Below, in pieces: positions 30,535-40,765 of a stretch of 64,000 nucleotides of DNA (positions are counted from its first letter, which is position 1; every line of letters starts with the position of its first letter). Source of the stretch: Ahaetulla prasina (taxonomy: Eukaryota > Chordata > Lepidosauria > Squamata > Colubridae); contig NC_080540.1 in assembly GCF_028640845.1 (NCBI RefSeq), forward strand, positions 163,873,438-163,937,437, read 5' to 3'. The translations under genes and the position numbers were made by a program. A model generated the notes under the pieces. That model had not been told where the DNA came from, did no database searches, and saw only the letters and a list, made by a program, of their open reading frames with translations.

Positions 30535-30875
30535 AGCATCTTTGAAATGATGAGAACAATTAACCAGTGTAACAGCTTGCCTTTAGAATTTGTGGGGGCT
30601 CCATCTGTAGAGGCTTTTAAGAAGAGACTGGACAACCATTTGTCTGGAATGGTATAGGGCAGGGATCTCTAACTCACATCGTCACGGTGCCATCCCATGA
30701 CGTATCGGGACTTTCTCCCCCCCCCACTCTGCTAAACTGGGAGAGGGAGGGGCTAGCATGTGATGCAACCAGGCCGCAAGCCGTGAGTTTGACACCCCTG
30801 GTGTAGGGTCTCCTACTTGAGCAGGGGGTGTTGGACTAGAAGATCTCCAAGGTCCCTTCCAATTCTGTTGTTTAT
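30535..30875 (+). mobile_element. CR1 3' end interrupted by a hAT MITE
   Basis: The C-terminal coding remnant (CCAGTGTAACAGCTTGCC, GAGGCTTTTAAGAAGAGAC) and terminal GTTGGACTAGAAGATCTCC (30828-30846) frame the MITE at 30660-30800. Confidence 0.8.
30660..30800 (-). mobile_element. Non-autonomous hAT element inside CR1
   Basis: The 141-bp element with ends CAGGGATCTC and TTTGACACCCCTG is flanked by GTATAGGG (30652-30659) and GTGTAGGG (30801-30808). It belongs to the same family as 28213-28496. Confidence 0.85.
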
Positions 30876-31074
30876 TCTGAAAGAGATGATGAGAAGGTCT
30901 GGTAGCATCTCTTCCAACTGACAAATTTTGTTAGAAGGGATACCCTTTTGTGAGCTGACTTCATCAGCTCCATCACACCCATGACAGTAGTTGCAGAAGA
31001 GGTTTCTTTACTCCCCCTTGGTTTTTGTGCTACCATAAACGTGTTCTTGATTCTTGATAGACCCAAGAACACAT

Positions 31075-31715
31075 GAAGTGTTAATACCACTTTATAATGT
31101 CTTGGTAAGACCACACTTGGAATATTGCATTCAGTTTTGGTCGCCACTCTGGAAAGAGTGCAGAGAAGAGCAACAAAGATGATTAGGGGACTGGAGGCTA
31201 AAACATATGAAGAACGGTTGCAGGAACTGGGTATGTCTAGTTTAATGAAAAGAAGGACTAGGGGAGACATGATAGCAGTGTTCCAATATCTCAGGAGTTG
31301 TCACAAAGAAGAGGGAGTCAAACTATTCCCCAAAGCACTAGAACAAGAAGCAATGGGTGGAAACTAATCAAGGAGAGAAGCAACTAAGAACTAAGGAGAA
31401 ATTTCCTGACAGAACAATTAATAAGTGGAACAACTTGCCTGCAGAAGTTGTGAATGCTCCAACACTGGAAATTTTTAAGAAAATGTTGGATAACTATTTG
31501 TCTGAAATGGTGTAGGGTTTCCTGTCTGGGCAAGGGGTTGGACTAGAAGACCTCCAAGGTCCCTTCCAACTCTGTTGTTGTTGTTGTGAAAATGTTGGAT
31601 AACTATTTGTCTGAAATGGTGTAGGATTTCCTGGCTGGGCAAGGGGTTGGACTAGAAGACCTCCAAGGTCCCTTCCAACTCTGTTGTTGTTGTTGTTGTT
31701 ATTATTATTATTAAC
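31075..31715 (+). mobile_element. CR1 LINE 3' end with duplicated tail
   Basis: The coding remnant at 31125-31364 reads [20 protein letters not shown] and GDMIAVFQYL, the C-terminal part of CR1 ORF2, ending at a stop at 31365. The 3' UTR is duplicated head-to-tail (31479-31587 and 31588-31695), and a (GTT)n(ATT)n tail follows to 31715. Confidence 0.85.
31479..31695 (+). repeat. Two 109-bp tandem copies of the CR1 terminus
   Basis: Both copies start GAAAATGTTGGATAACTATT and end in GTTGTTGTT. They differ by only a few bases, for example GTCTGG against GCTGG. Confidence 0.93.
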
Positions 31716-32190
31716 CAACCTGGTTCCCTCTGAAAGGTGTAAATCTACAAACCACCTGTTTTTGCATGTAAAACTAATCTGGGCTTGTTCTGGGAAGGGA
31801 AAATGAATCTAGGAAAGAAGATTCTTAAAGAGTCTTCTCACACCTACAATGCAAAGGAAAGGCCATTTGCACCAAAGAATGTTGAAGAGAGTATTTTTTT
31901 CACTTGCAAACTTGAAGAGATGCGGCCCAGATGCAGAGAACCTCCTCTTGCACTCCAGATATGTTACACGTTCAAGATGTTTCCCATTTTAAAACAGAAA
32001 TTGCTTCTCTGCTTGTTTGAGGAGCATCAAAAGAAAGGCATAATCCTTGAGTCCTTCCGGCTAGATGGATACGTCACTAATTTTAAAAAGCACTGTTGGC
32101 CATCAGTGAAAAGAAAACACAAGAGTCCTGGACAGAGGGACATCAGTGCAGTCTTTTTCATCTGGACTGTGATTCACAAGTAGGTTTCAA
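31716..32190. other. No gene recognised
   Basis: A plus-strand open frame of 132 codons (31785-32183) has no domain or splice context that I recognise. It is probably fortuitous. Confidence 0.35.
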
Positions 32191-32201
32191 AAGCCATAAA
32201 G

Positions 32202-32337
32202 CAGGAGTGTCCATCCTCGGCAACTTTAAGACTTGTGGACTTCAACTCCCAGAATTCCCCAGCCAGCCACACTGACTGAGGAATCCTGGGAGTTGAAGTC
32301 CATGAGTCTTAAAAGTTGCTACGGTTGGAGACCTCTG
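32202..32337. mobile_element. Palindromic hAT MITE
   Basis: A 136-bp copy, CAGGAGTGTCCATCC...GGAGACCTCTG, with arms containing ACTTTAAGACTTGTGGACTT. Flanks CCATAAAG (32194-32201) and CTGTAAAG (32338-32345) agree at six of eight bases. Confidence 0.85.
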
Positions 32338-32345
32338 CTGTAAAG

Positions 32346-33040
32346 CCAACTTTCCCCTTTGAAACAGCACTTCGGCTGCAGACTAAGGGACGGGAAGTCC
32401 CCTGACAGGCAGGGCTGAAAAAGGAGCCACATGCTGTATTGAATTGCTGCCACTGAGCAGCAACTGCAAACAGAAACAGACTGGCAGAAATCCAGCTCTT
32501 CTGGATGACTTTGTGTCCCAGAGAATGTGCCCATCGAAGAACATGGCATGAGGAGTAGGGCAGGGGCTTTGCTGGGCCTAAGGAAACAGCTGACCTTAGA
32601 AAACTCTGCCTTTCCATCTCCAAAATGCTGGGAGACAAGGTGCCATTCCTCTGGATATGATACTTCGGAGATATGTGGCAAATTCAGCATCTTCTAGGCA
32701 CTGAGATGAGACACTTAATACTCCCGGAACAGCTAATCCAAACTACATCTGATCTGCATAAAAACATCAAACCACTCCCATAAGATCTAATTACAAAAGG
32801 CTTTCACAAGCATCCAAGGCACCCTGGGCCTTTTTCATCAAGGGTGACAGCCACATTACTGCCTTGTTTCCCCAAACAATGAGAGTTCAAGTAATTCTAT
32901 CTTTTTTATTATTGTTTTTTTTTTCAAAACCCGAGGACTTCATTCTCCCTGCTTCAGCAGTTAGGAACAAGTCTGGACTAATAAAATATCTACTTGCTAG
33001 CATCTTTACGTTACAGGGAATCGTTAAAGACATAGTACAT
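32346..33040. other. No gene or repeat recognised
   Basis: Minus-strand frames of 109 and 123 codons overlap the MITE edge and each other. They show no family features. Confidence 0.35.
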
Positions 33041-33081
33041 AGAATAATAGAGTTGGAAGGGCCCTCAGAGGTCTTCTAGTC

Positions 33082-33225
33082 CAGGGGCCTCCAACCTTGG
33101 CAACTTTAAGACTGGTGGACTTCAGCTCCCAGAGTTCCTCAGCCAGCTTTGCTAGCTTTGCTGGCTGAGGAACTCTGGGAGTTGAAGTCCACCAATCTTA
33201 AAGTTGCCAAGGTTGGAGACCACTG
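33082..33225. mobile_element. Palindromic hAT MITE inside CR1
   Basis: The 144-bp copy is flanked by TTCTAGTC (33074-33081) and TTCTAATC (33226-33233). The target is the CTAG in the CR1 terminal signature. Confidence 0.9.
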
Positions 33226-33517
33226 TTCTAATCCAACCCCCTGCTCTAGCAGGAGACCGTATATAATTTCAGACAAATTGTTGTTCGGTCTCTCTTTGAA
33301 AGCCTCCAGCGATGGAGCACCCACAACCTCTGAAGGCAAGCCGTTCCATTGGTTGATTGCTCCCACCATTAGGAAATTTCTCCTTAGTTCTAGTTTGCTT
33401 CTCTCCTTTGGATAGTTTCCAACCATTGTTTTTTGTCTTGCCTTTTGGTGCTTTGGAAAATAGTTTTTGTAGGAGCCCCTCAAATATTGGAACAGTGCTA
33501 CTATGTCACTCCTAGTC

Positions 33518-33775
33518 CAGTGGTGAAATCCAATTGTTTTTACTACCGGTTCTGTGAGTGTGGCTTGGTGGGCGTAGCTCGGTGGGCGTGGCAGGGGAAG
33601 GATACTGCAAAATCTCCATTCCCTCCCCACTCCTGGGGGAAGGATATTGCAAAATCTCCATTCCCTCCCCACTCTGGAACCAGCCAGAGGTGGTATTTGC
33701 CGGTTCTCCGAACTACTCAAAATTTCCGTTACCACTTCTCCAGAACCTGTCAGAACCTGCTGGATTTCACCCCTG
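33518..33775 (+). mobile_element. Non-autonomous hAT element inside CR1
   Basis: The 258-bp copy CAGTGGTGAAATCC...GATTTCACCCCTG has flanks TCCTAGTC (33510-33517) and CCCTAGTC (33776-33783). Confidence 0.9.
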
Positions 33776-33972
33776 CCCTAGTCCTTCTAATCATTAAACT
33801 AGACACAGCCAAATTCCTTGCTAGGTGAGATGGGGAAGAAACCAAAATAGAGTATCTAAAGTGATTTCTTTAAATTTGGTCCAGAGCAAGCATGACTGCA
33901 GCCAGGGCAATGTGGCGGATGGCAAGAAATACAGGACTTGTATCCTCCCATCCTAACTTGGAACCTCTAAAG

Positions 33973-34722
33973 CAGGGGTCTCCAACCTTTCGGACGTCAG
34001 GGACCACTAAATTCATAATTTTAAATTCTGCGGACCACTAATACGATCTGCCTAATGACTGGCTGGGTGGGTGTGGCTAGGTGCTCATGTGACTGGGTGG
34101 GCGTGGCCAAGTTGACGTCACTTACGTCGAAGGCCACCTCGCCAGCCTCTACTCACCTCTCCTCTCCCAGCCACTCCTTGCTTCCCTGCCCGGCCTCCTT
34201 AGGGCCCCAAGAGGAAGCAGTTGTTGGTGCTAAGCAGCCACCATGAGAAAGAGTTGGCAAAACAGCTCAGTTCAAATTGGATCTGACTGAGAAGGAGGCT
34301 CAGTAGAAGCACCTCACTGAGAACTAAGAGCATAGGGAAGACCTATGGGAATGCAAGGCCAGGTACAGGTGCTTGGAGGCTCAGGGGGCTAAGATGGTCA
34401 GCCAGTTCCAGGCCATAAAGCAGTCCCACTGGAACAAGCCCTCCGGCTCTTCACCACCAGCGGTACTTCCCTCCAGCCTTTGCCCAAAGTCCCATACCAG
34501 GCGGCCAAAGCAGACCCCGAGTCGGAATTTCTGCCCCTCTCCGACCCACACAAAAAGACCCTGAAGGGGGAGATTCTCTGCAGCAACAGAAACACTCATT
34601 GCACGTATCTGTCCCAGGGGCTGTAGTTTGATAACTCCTTATTTAGTGCCATATAAAAAATGCAAATAATTTTTCTGTGGACCACCAAAATTTTCTCGTG
34701 GACCACCAGTTGGTGACTGTTG
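33973..34722 (+). mobile_element. 750-bp non-autonomous hAT carrying coding-like sequence
   Basis: It starts CAGGGGTCTCCAACC and ends GGTGACTGTTG, with a perfect duplication CTCTAAAG (33965-33972 and 34723-34730). The interior from about 34225 to 34600 reads like degraded protein-coding sequence: DLWECKARYRCLEAQGAKM, then MVSQFQAIKQSHWNKPS. A remnant of another hAT terminus (CCCAGGGGCTGTAGTTTG) lies at 34613-34631. A second copy in opposite orientation is at 45701-46376. Confidence 0.88.
34290..34564 (+). pseudogene. Captured coding-like segment, unidentified
   Basis: The frame reads KLDLTEKEAQ upstream, then ECKARYRCLEAQGAKMVSQF and QAIKQSHWNK, with in-frame stops in between. The composition looks helical or coiled-coil. 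The copy at 45848-46078 (minus) keeps MEDLWECKARYRCLEAQRAE and QAIRQSHWNKALRLF. The shared frame suggests one host exon captured before amplification. I cannot name the parent gene. Confidence 0.45.
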
Positions 34723-34730
34723 CTCTAAAG

Positions 34731-35010
34731 CAGATATTAGATATTTGTTTGCCGCCTTAGTTAAGCATTTCATCCCTTCAGCAATATACATTTTTGGGTG
34801 GCTGGGGTGTTAAGAGGCTCTGACACTCTGCAGAGACTTAAGGGCACTCATTTCAACTCTTTAAATCCCACCGCCCCAAAAAACTTCCTTAAAAAAATGA
34901 TCAAAAAGTTTAGAGTCCCATCTGTTCTGGGGGTTGTAAAATAGGCCGCCTGCCTCGCTCCATAATTGGGGAAGCCTTGAGCCAAGCAAGATTTCATTGC
35001 TCCCGAACTC
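34731..35010. other. No gene or repeat recognised
   Basis: No supported feature before the TG microsatellite. Confidence 0.3.
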
Positions 35011-35011
35011 T

Positions 35012-35036
35012 GCAAATGTGTGTTTGTGTGTGTGTC

Positions 35037-35072
<36 letters not shown>

Positions 35073-35092
35073 TGTGTATGTGTATGTGTGTG
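35012..35092 (+). repeat. (TG)n microsatellite
   Basis: TG repeats with interspersed TGTC and TATG variants. Confidence 0.93.
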
Positions 35093-35690
35093 CATCACCA
35101 ATCATTACATTTCCAATCTTTCCCCTATTGGATCTTTCTGCACAGTTTGCTGACACGAACCCTACCCTGAACTGCATGCCGCACAAGCCTTTCCAAAAAG
35201 CTTTAGACAGCACAACTCCCCTCATTCCTCATCTAGCACATTCGAACATTGCCTGGGTTAATAGGAATGCAGCGCGACAGGAGGCTTAATATTGGAGAAG
35301 CCTGTTCCATAAAGACCTGCCGCCAAAGCTGTCTTCTTCACTTATTTATTTCATCTGAAAACCGATACCCCACCTTGTTAGTGATTATCAGGCTGATTAA
35401 AATGCAATAAAACCGCCCTTCTCTCTGTGTGTGTGTGTGCAGTGTAGTGACAGGTGCAGCTGATGAAGCAAAGGCATCCAACGAGAACCTCTCCAGCAAA
35501 ATACATGCCTATAAACAGAAACAATTATTTTATTATCTGATCAAAACGGAGAAGCCCTTTCTCAGGTTAGAGTTTCATCCTTTAAGTGAGCTACTTCCCT
35601 CCCCCCCAATCCTTTTCAATTGAGCCCTGTCCGCAGAGCAAAGGGCATATTTCAGACAGAAAGTCCAAGGAGGTCTTAAGCCACGAGGGG
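35093..35690. other. No gene recognised
   Basis: A second short (TG)n lies at about 35427-35438. No coding exon is evident. Confidence 0.35.
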
Positions 35691-35699
35691 TCTTGAAAG

Positions 35700-36037
35700 G
35701 TTATCCCTGCATGTTCTGATGATCACGTGGCTCAGCTGGGATTATCAGAACCTTTTCAAAGCATTTTTTCTACAACCTCTTCGGCCGAAGAGGCTGTAAA
35801 AAAAAATGCTTTGAAAGGGTTCTGGCGACCAGGCAACTCAGCTAGGATCGTCAGAACCCTTTAAAAGGATTTTTTCTACAAGCTCTTCAGCCAAAGAGGT
35901 TGTAGGAAAAATGCTTTTAAAAGTAAAAAAAAAAACACAAAAAAACTTGGCCACACCCACCCAGTCACATTACCCCCTCAAGCCACGTCCACAGAACCAG
36001 TAGTGTAACATTTTACATTTTACATTTCACCCCTGCC
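35700..36037 (+). mobile_element. Hairpin-rich repeat with hAT-like right end
   Basis: Two successive inverted pairs form hairpins at 35755-35820 (AAAGCATTTTTTCTACAACC against its partner ending AATGCTTT) and 35860-35920. The right side has CCACACCCACCCAGTCACAT and ends ATTTCACCCCTG at 36037, like the hAT elements above. The left terminus is not recognisable. Confidence 0.5.
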
Positions 36038-36129
36038 TCCGCCCACTCGCCATTCACCTCAGCCGGGCCGGGGAACACACCATTCCCTGGCTCTGGCCTT
36101 GCCCCGGGCCTCCGCCCACATGCCGCCAC

Positions 36130-36730
36130 CCGCCTCTGGCTTCAAACTACGGCCCCCTGGGCCAAAGCAAATTTATTTGACCTGCGGCCTGCTACACTAA
36201 GCTGAAGGGCCTCCATGGGGTGGGCCCGGTGTGGGCGCAGGAGGGCTGAAGCTGTTTGAGAATGGACCGGATGGTTCTTCTTACCTGTAAGAAGTCCCAT
36301 CCAGAAAGCACTGCAGCAGAGATCTTGCAGCCGCTTCTTCCATCCCTTGCCAAGCCTCCGTCACTTGTGGAGACGCTCCATGCGCTCTCCGGGTCGGCAG
36401 CGGCTTCTCTCCACTTCTGCTCTTGCTGGGAGAGCATCTTGTGCAATTTAGCAGCTGTGAGCCGCTGCTTTCCTCTAAGTCCCATCCGGAAAGCTCTGCA
36501 GCTGAAACAGCTGTTTCTCTTAGCCGCAGCACTTTCCAGATGGGACTTAGAGGCTAAATTGCACAAGACGCTCTCCCAGTGCGCTCTAGCCACTGCCCTG
36601 AACAGCAGAGATGGAGAAGTGCAGGCTCTGAAAGGCTACTCAGTCGAGTCTTGCCACGTGGCGGAAGCCGTGCGCACGCGCATGCACGCGCTCACATTTT
36701 TGGAAAACCAGTGGTGGGATTCAAATAATT
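36130..36730. repeat. Composite repeat with an inverted-repeat core
   Basis: AAACTACGGCCCCC at 36147 resembles hAT subterminal sequence. Arms around 36425-36498 and 36505-36578 (GTGCAATTTAGC and GCTAAATTGCAC; AAGTCCCATC and GATGGGACTT) meet at CAGCTGAAACAGCTG. The 164-codon frame across it is a by-product. CAGTGGTGGGATTC at about 36710 is the start of another, truncated hAT copy. Confidence 0.5.
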
Positions 36731-36734
36731 GGAC

Positions 36735-37036
36735 TTCGTCAACTTCCTGACCTTCGGACCTTCCGCCGCGAGCTTAAGACACATCTATTTATTTGCGCAG
36801 GACTGGACTAGATTCTTAAATTTTAATTGTTTAAATTTTAGATTTGGTTTTAACTTGGGGTTTTATTATTTATGTCTATTTTAAATATTCGGCCTATTTA
36901 ATAAGTTTTTTAGATTAATGTTTTACTGTGTATATTTATGTTGCTTTTAGATGGCTGTACACCGCCCTGAGTCCCTAGGGAGATAGGGCGGTATAAAAAT
37001 ATGAACAAATAAATAAATAAATAAATAAAATAAATG
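36735..37036 (+). mobile_element. L2-like LINE 3' end
   Basis: The last codons (FRRELKTHLFI) match the C-terminus of the L2 at 4278-5033. A UTR, the CCGCCCTGAGTCC/AGGGCGG hairpin (36962-36992) and an (AAAT)n tail (37005-37036) follow. Confidence 0.78.
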
Positions 37037-37139
37037 GATGTATTGCATCCAACTGAATTGGATGTATTGCAACAGCGCAAGTCTAGAAGCAAGAAAGGTA
37101 TGTGCTAGCAGGTGGAAGGCATGATCTCGTCAGGAACAG

Positions 37140-37345
37140 GCAGAGGCAGTTTGGTCTACTGGTTAAGGCACCAGGCTAGCATCCAGGAGTTTGGGAGCTC
37201 TAGTCTCACTTTAGGCATGAAAGCCAGTGGGATGACCTTGGACCCATCACTCTCTCTCAGCCCAACAGGGTTGTTGCGAGCAAAATAGGAGGAGGAGGAG
37301 TATTGTGTGTGTTCTTTAAGGGTAATCTTATCCAACTCGGAAGGG
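37140..37345 (+). mobile_element. tRNA-derived SINE, second family
   Basis: The head is GTTTGGTCTACTGGTTAAGG, the B-box-like segment AGCTCTAGTCTC is degraded, and the body has TTTAGGCATGAAAGCC and TCACTCTCTCTCAGCCC. It matches 40520-40765. Confidence 0.65.
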
Positions 37346-37980
37346 GGTGGATTCCTCATTTATCACCCATCTACCCTATTCTGTTCCCACATCCAGAGCA
37401 TCTCTCATGACTGAATTATTATTAGCTCCTATATAGATTAATGTGACTCAGCATGGCTTCACTAAAATTTTCTAGAAAATTGAGCAGGAGATAAAAATCT
37501 TGAGGAGGTTAATGTCTAAGGGACTTCATGATCCCTAATTCCATGAACAAGACATTAGTCTGGCTGTTATTATAGAAATTCAACTGAGACCCAATGGTTT
37601 GGGATAATTACTAATATCTATTCTTCTGGTTTTTTAGAAGTTGGAACATATGGTGATTTCTCAATTCCAGGTAATGATGGATAATGTTATTATTTGGGGA
37701 TGATTAAAAAAAGGCCCCATGGCTATAAAAAACTCCTTATGCCTTGAGAACAGCCAATCCAGAAATAATGCAAAATTGTCATTTTTTAATTGTGAACAAC
37801 ATGATAAAATACATGGGAAATAATACTGTATATAATATTTTTAAAAAATAGGAAGTAAAGCTATTAATATTACATTATTTTGAATCAAATTAGCATTTAA
37901 TTAAATACACAGGGAATATATAATAATGTATATAATATACTTTAAAATATGGGGAGTAATACTATTGATGATACTACATT
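37346..37980. other. Unrecognised AT-rich DNA
   Basis: Several near-repeated phrases (AATATGGGGAGTAATACTAT-like) occur around 37815 and 37925. Nothing could be assigned. Confidence 0.3.
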
Positions 37981-37981
37981 A

Positions 37982-38192
37982 TTTTCTTTTTTTAATAATT
38001 TTTATTAAACAGATTAAAAAAAAAGACAAAAACAAAAGCAAAAAGAAATATTGACACTTTCTTCTTTCCAACAGTTTCACGTCGGTGATCAATACTTATA
38101 CATTTTCTCTCTCTTATCCTAATGTATCTTTTATACATATATTTCTAATACAGCATATAAACAGCTAAACAGCTGCAATCACACATTGCTCC
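37982..38192 (-). mobile_element. Probable L1-like LINE tail, minus
   Basis: A leading T-rich stretch with TTTTTATTAAACAG fits the reverse of a LINE poly-A tail and A-rich 3' UTR. No coding remnant is present. Confidence 0.4.
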
Positions 38193-38296
38193 CAGAAGCA
38201 CGAAGCTGAAGCATGAAGATGACGAATGAGACTTCGTCGAAATGTCACCAAGACACTTCCAATTTTACGCGGGAGAAAACCCGAATAACCAAAGAC

Positions 38297-38300
<4 letters not shown>
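38193..38300 (+). mobile_element. Single-arm copy of Penelope-like repeat, family A
   Basis: It is colinear with 29245-29352 and carries a decayed hammerhead core: stem II GACGAA/TTCGTC is intact at 38221-38238, while C3 and one base of ACGT are altered. It runs into (AC)n. Confidence 0.7.

Positions 38301-38342
<42 letters not shown>
38298..38342 (+). repeat. (AC)n microsatellite
   Basis: A long perfect AC run adjoins the Penelope-like repeat. Confidence 0.95.
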
Positions 38343-38343
<1 letters not shown>

Positions 38344-38689
38344 ATATTACATTATTTTCAATTACATTTAATTTTTCTCTTGGCACATGACTTTTTTTCT
38401 GGCCTTGTTTAATTTTTGGAGTGAGCCAAGGTCAATCCTTGGCCTTAAAAAAGTGCTGCCACTGATTCAGATCACTTCAACTCCAATTTCTGTTGCTGGT
38501 GATTGGACGCTGTGCAACTACAACGGATCCTCTGGACAACTAAGTAGCTTCTGATTGTCGACTCTCTTCCTCCCCCCATGTCCTTAGGAGATGACTTTGA
38601 CTTCTTTAACTAGGTTAATGTGTTTTTTATTAGCTAACAGCTCAATGAAGATTGCAAACCAGCATAGACAGTAAGTCTTTTTTGTTTTG

Positions 38690-38940
38690 CAGCAATCTTT
38701 CTTCACTTTCTCTTTCCTCTCCCTCCCTTCTTTTATCCTTCCTACTTTCTTCACTCCTCTCCTACTCCTTCTCTATTTCCACTTCCTTTCTCCCCTCCTC
38801 CTTTCTTCTTCCCTATCTAACCTTCTCTCCTACTCTTATTTCCCCTTCTTTTCTTCCCCTCCTCTTCCCTTTCTTCTCTTTCTCTCTTTCCTTCTCTCTT
38901 TCTTCTGTCTCTCTACTCCTTCTTATCTCTCTCTATTGCT
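38690..38940 (+). repeat. Polypyrimidine tract
   Basis: About 250 bp of C/T-rich sequence (TCCTTCCTACTTTC-like) with few purines. The two long open frames here are compositional. Confidence 0.8.
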
Positions 38941-38964
38941 GTGTAATACTGTCAATTCACTATA

Positions 38965-39840
38965 GTATTTTTCTAAAACTTGGCAACTCCAAATCTCAAC
39001 CAGCAAATGCTCAGTCTTACATATTGGAAAAAAGAACCTAAACACTAAGTACAAGCTTGATGGACATTACCTTACAGATGACCCCCACCCTGTTAAAGAC
39101 CTTGGAGTTTTCATTCAAATGATCTAAGTGCCAAAGCCCACTGCAACTACATCGCAAAAAAGGCTTTAAGAGTTGTAAACCTAATCTTCTTCTCCAAAAA
39201 CACTACACTACTAACCAGAGCATATAAAACATTTGCTAGACCAATCCTTGAATACAGCTCGCCTGTCTGGAACCCATACCACATTTCTGACATCAATACA
39301 ATTAAATATGTCCAGAAATATTTTACAAGAAGAGTTCTCCACTCCTCTGAATACAGCAAAATACTTTATGCCACCAGATTTGAAATCCTGGGTTTAGAAA
39401 ATTTAGAACTACACCGCCTTTGACATGACCTGAGTTTAACTCATAGAATCATCTATTACAATGTCCTTCCTGTCGAAGACTACTTCAGCTTCAATTGCAA
39501 CAATACATGAGCACACAATCTTGATTGCAGAAAATATGACTTTAGTAACAGAGTTGTTAATACTTGGAATAAACTATCTGACTCTCTGCTCTCTTCCCAA
39601 AATCCCCAAAGCTTCAGCCAAAAACTGTCTACTATTGACCTCACCCCATTTTTAAGAGGTCTGTAAGGGGCGTGCATAAGAGCACAAGCGTGCCTACCAT
39701 TCCTGTCCTATTGTTTCCTTTCATTATATCCAATTAATATAGTTATTACATGATCATACTTATATATATGCTTATATATTGTATAATTATTACATGCTTA
39801 TATATACTGTGTGACAAATAAAAATAAATAAACTAATAAA
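38965..39840 (+). mobile_element. CR1-type LINE 3' half
   Basis: It contains TWQLQIST, SVLHIGKKNLNTKYKLDGH and HPVKDLGVF, then frame-shifted FARPILEYSSPVWNPYHISD and RRVLHSS. The UTR has AAGGGGCGTGCATAAG and ends TGACAAATAAAAATAAATAA. Frames are broken by indels and stops (for example at 39124 and 39421). Confidence 0.85.
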
Positions 39841-40515
39841 CTATGGTTAAAGACAACCCCTGTTTTTCCTCCATTTATTCAGTATATTTCTCAGAGTTCC
39901 CCTCATATATTTTTAATTATTAACAATGTATTTCAACTTATTCCATTTTTACCTTACAACCTTTTAGTTAGTTCAACCTTCCACCTCTTATTTTCTTTAA
40001 ATTCTTATTCCTAGTTCAATAATTATTTTTCTCTTTCATTAGCTACGTCTATGCCTTGACTTTATAGAGCTGAAGAGGAAGAAGCCGCTATCTTCCAGTT
40101 GCATTTAATAGACAAGAACATGGAATTCTACCACATCTAAGACTGGCAACTACCTGCTTAATGGCAATTATTTTCTTAATCAGCTTGGCAAATTTTGGGA
40201 ACAGCCAAGAAAAATGCTCCAAAAGTCTTTTTTTTTTTTTTTAGGACAAAGATAAATGAAGATTGTGTAGATTGGCACTCCCTGGAACAAGGCAAATTCA
40301 ACTCCCAGACAGGCCCAAACAAGAAAGACGATGTTGGAATGGAAGACTAGCTTCCGGCATCCACATCCCAGGATGCCTGGCTTCCCCCCTACACCTATCT
40401 CAGAATGCTGAAAAAACTAATTTAAACTACAATCAGCACCAGTTTACACAGGGCACAAGAAACTCCGTTAATCAATTTCCTGATATTATTACTCTGGAGA
40501 GTCATACTTTCTGGA
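39841..40515. other. No gene or repeat recognised
   Basis: AT-rich, with a poly-T near 40229-40242. No exon-like segment. Confidence 0.3.
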
Positions 40516-40519
40516 AAAT

Positions 40520-40765
40520 AATACTCTGGAGACCCAGTTTGGTATTATGGCTAAGCTCTGGCCTAGAAAACTAGGCGGCTGTGAGTTCTAGTCCTGCCTT
40601 AGGCATGAAAGCTAGCTGGATGACATAGTCCTGTCACTCTCTCTCCGCCCCACCCACCTCACAGGGCTGTTGCTTTGGAGAAACTAGGAGAAAGAAAGGA
40701 GTGTTTCGTATGTTTGCCGCCTTGAGTTACTTATAAAGCAATAAAGTCATTTAGGTTTTAAACTC
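40520..40765 (+). mobile_element. tRNA-derived SINE, second family
   Basis: The head is CCAGTTTGGTATTATGGCTA and the B-box region GAGTTCTAGTCC. The body TTAGGCATGAAAGC with TCACTCTCTCTCCG is shared with 37140. The tail has CCGCCTTGAGTTACTTATAA and AATAAAG. Confidence 0.72.

Larger units (their letters stand above)
33043..33825 (-). mobile_element. CR1 LINE 3' half split by two hAT insertions
   Basis: On the minus strand the pieces are 33776-33825, 33226-33517 and 33043-33081. The tail GAGTTGGAAGGGCCC and the inverted GACTAGAAGACC signature are at the left end. The middle piece carries the CR1 coding remnant with FLMVGAINQWNGLPSE. MITEs at 33082-33225 and 33518-33775 each sit between their own target duplications. 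Confidence 0.85.

Noticed and set aside
32309..32690. Overlapping minus-strand frames of 109 and 123 codons
   Set aside because: They run into a MITE arm and overlap each other in different phases. No domain or splice support.
35020..35289. Cys/Val-rich frame
   Set aside because: The N-terminal half is the translation of a TG microsatellite.
36256..36750. Plus-strand frame of 164 codons
   Set aside because: It spans the inverted repeat and hAT fragments. The same sequence reads in both directions and shows no conserved domain.
38652..39041. Leu/Ser/Phe-rich plus-strand frame of 129 codons
   Set aside because: It is a polypyrimidine tract running into CR1 sequence, not a gene.
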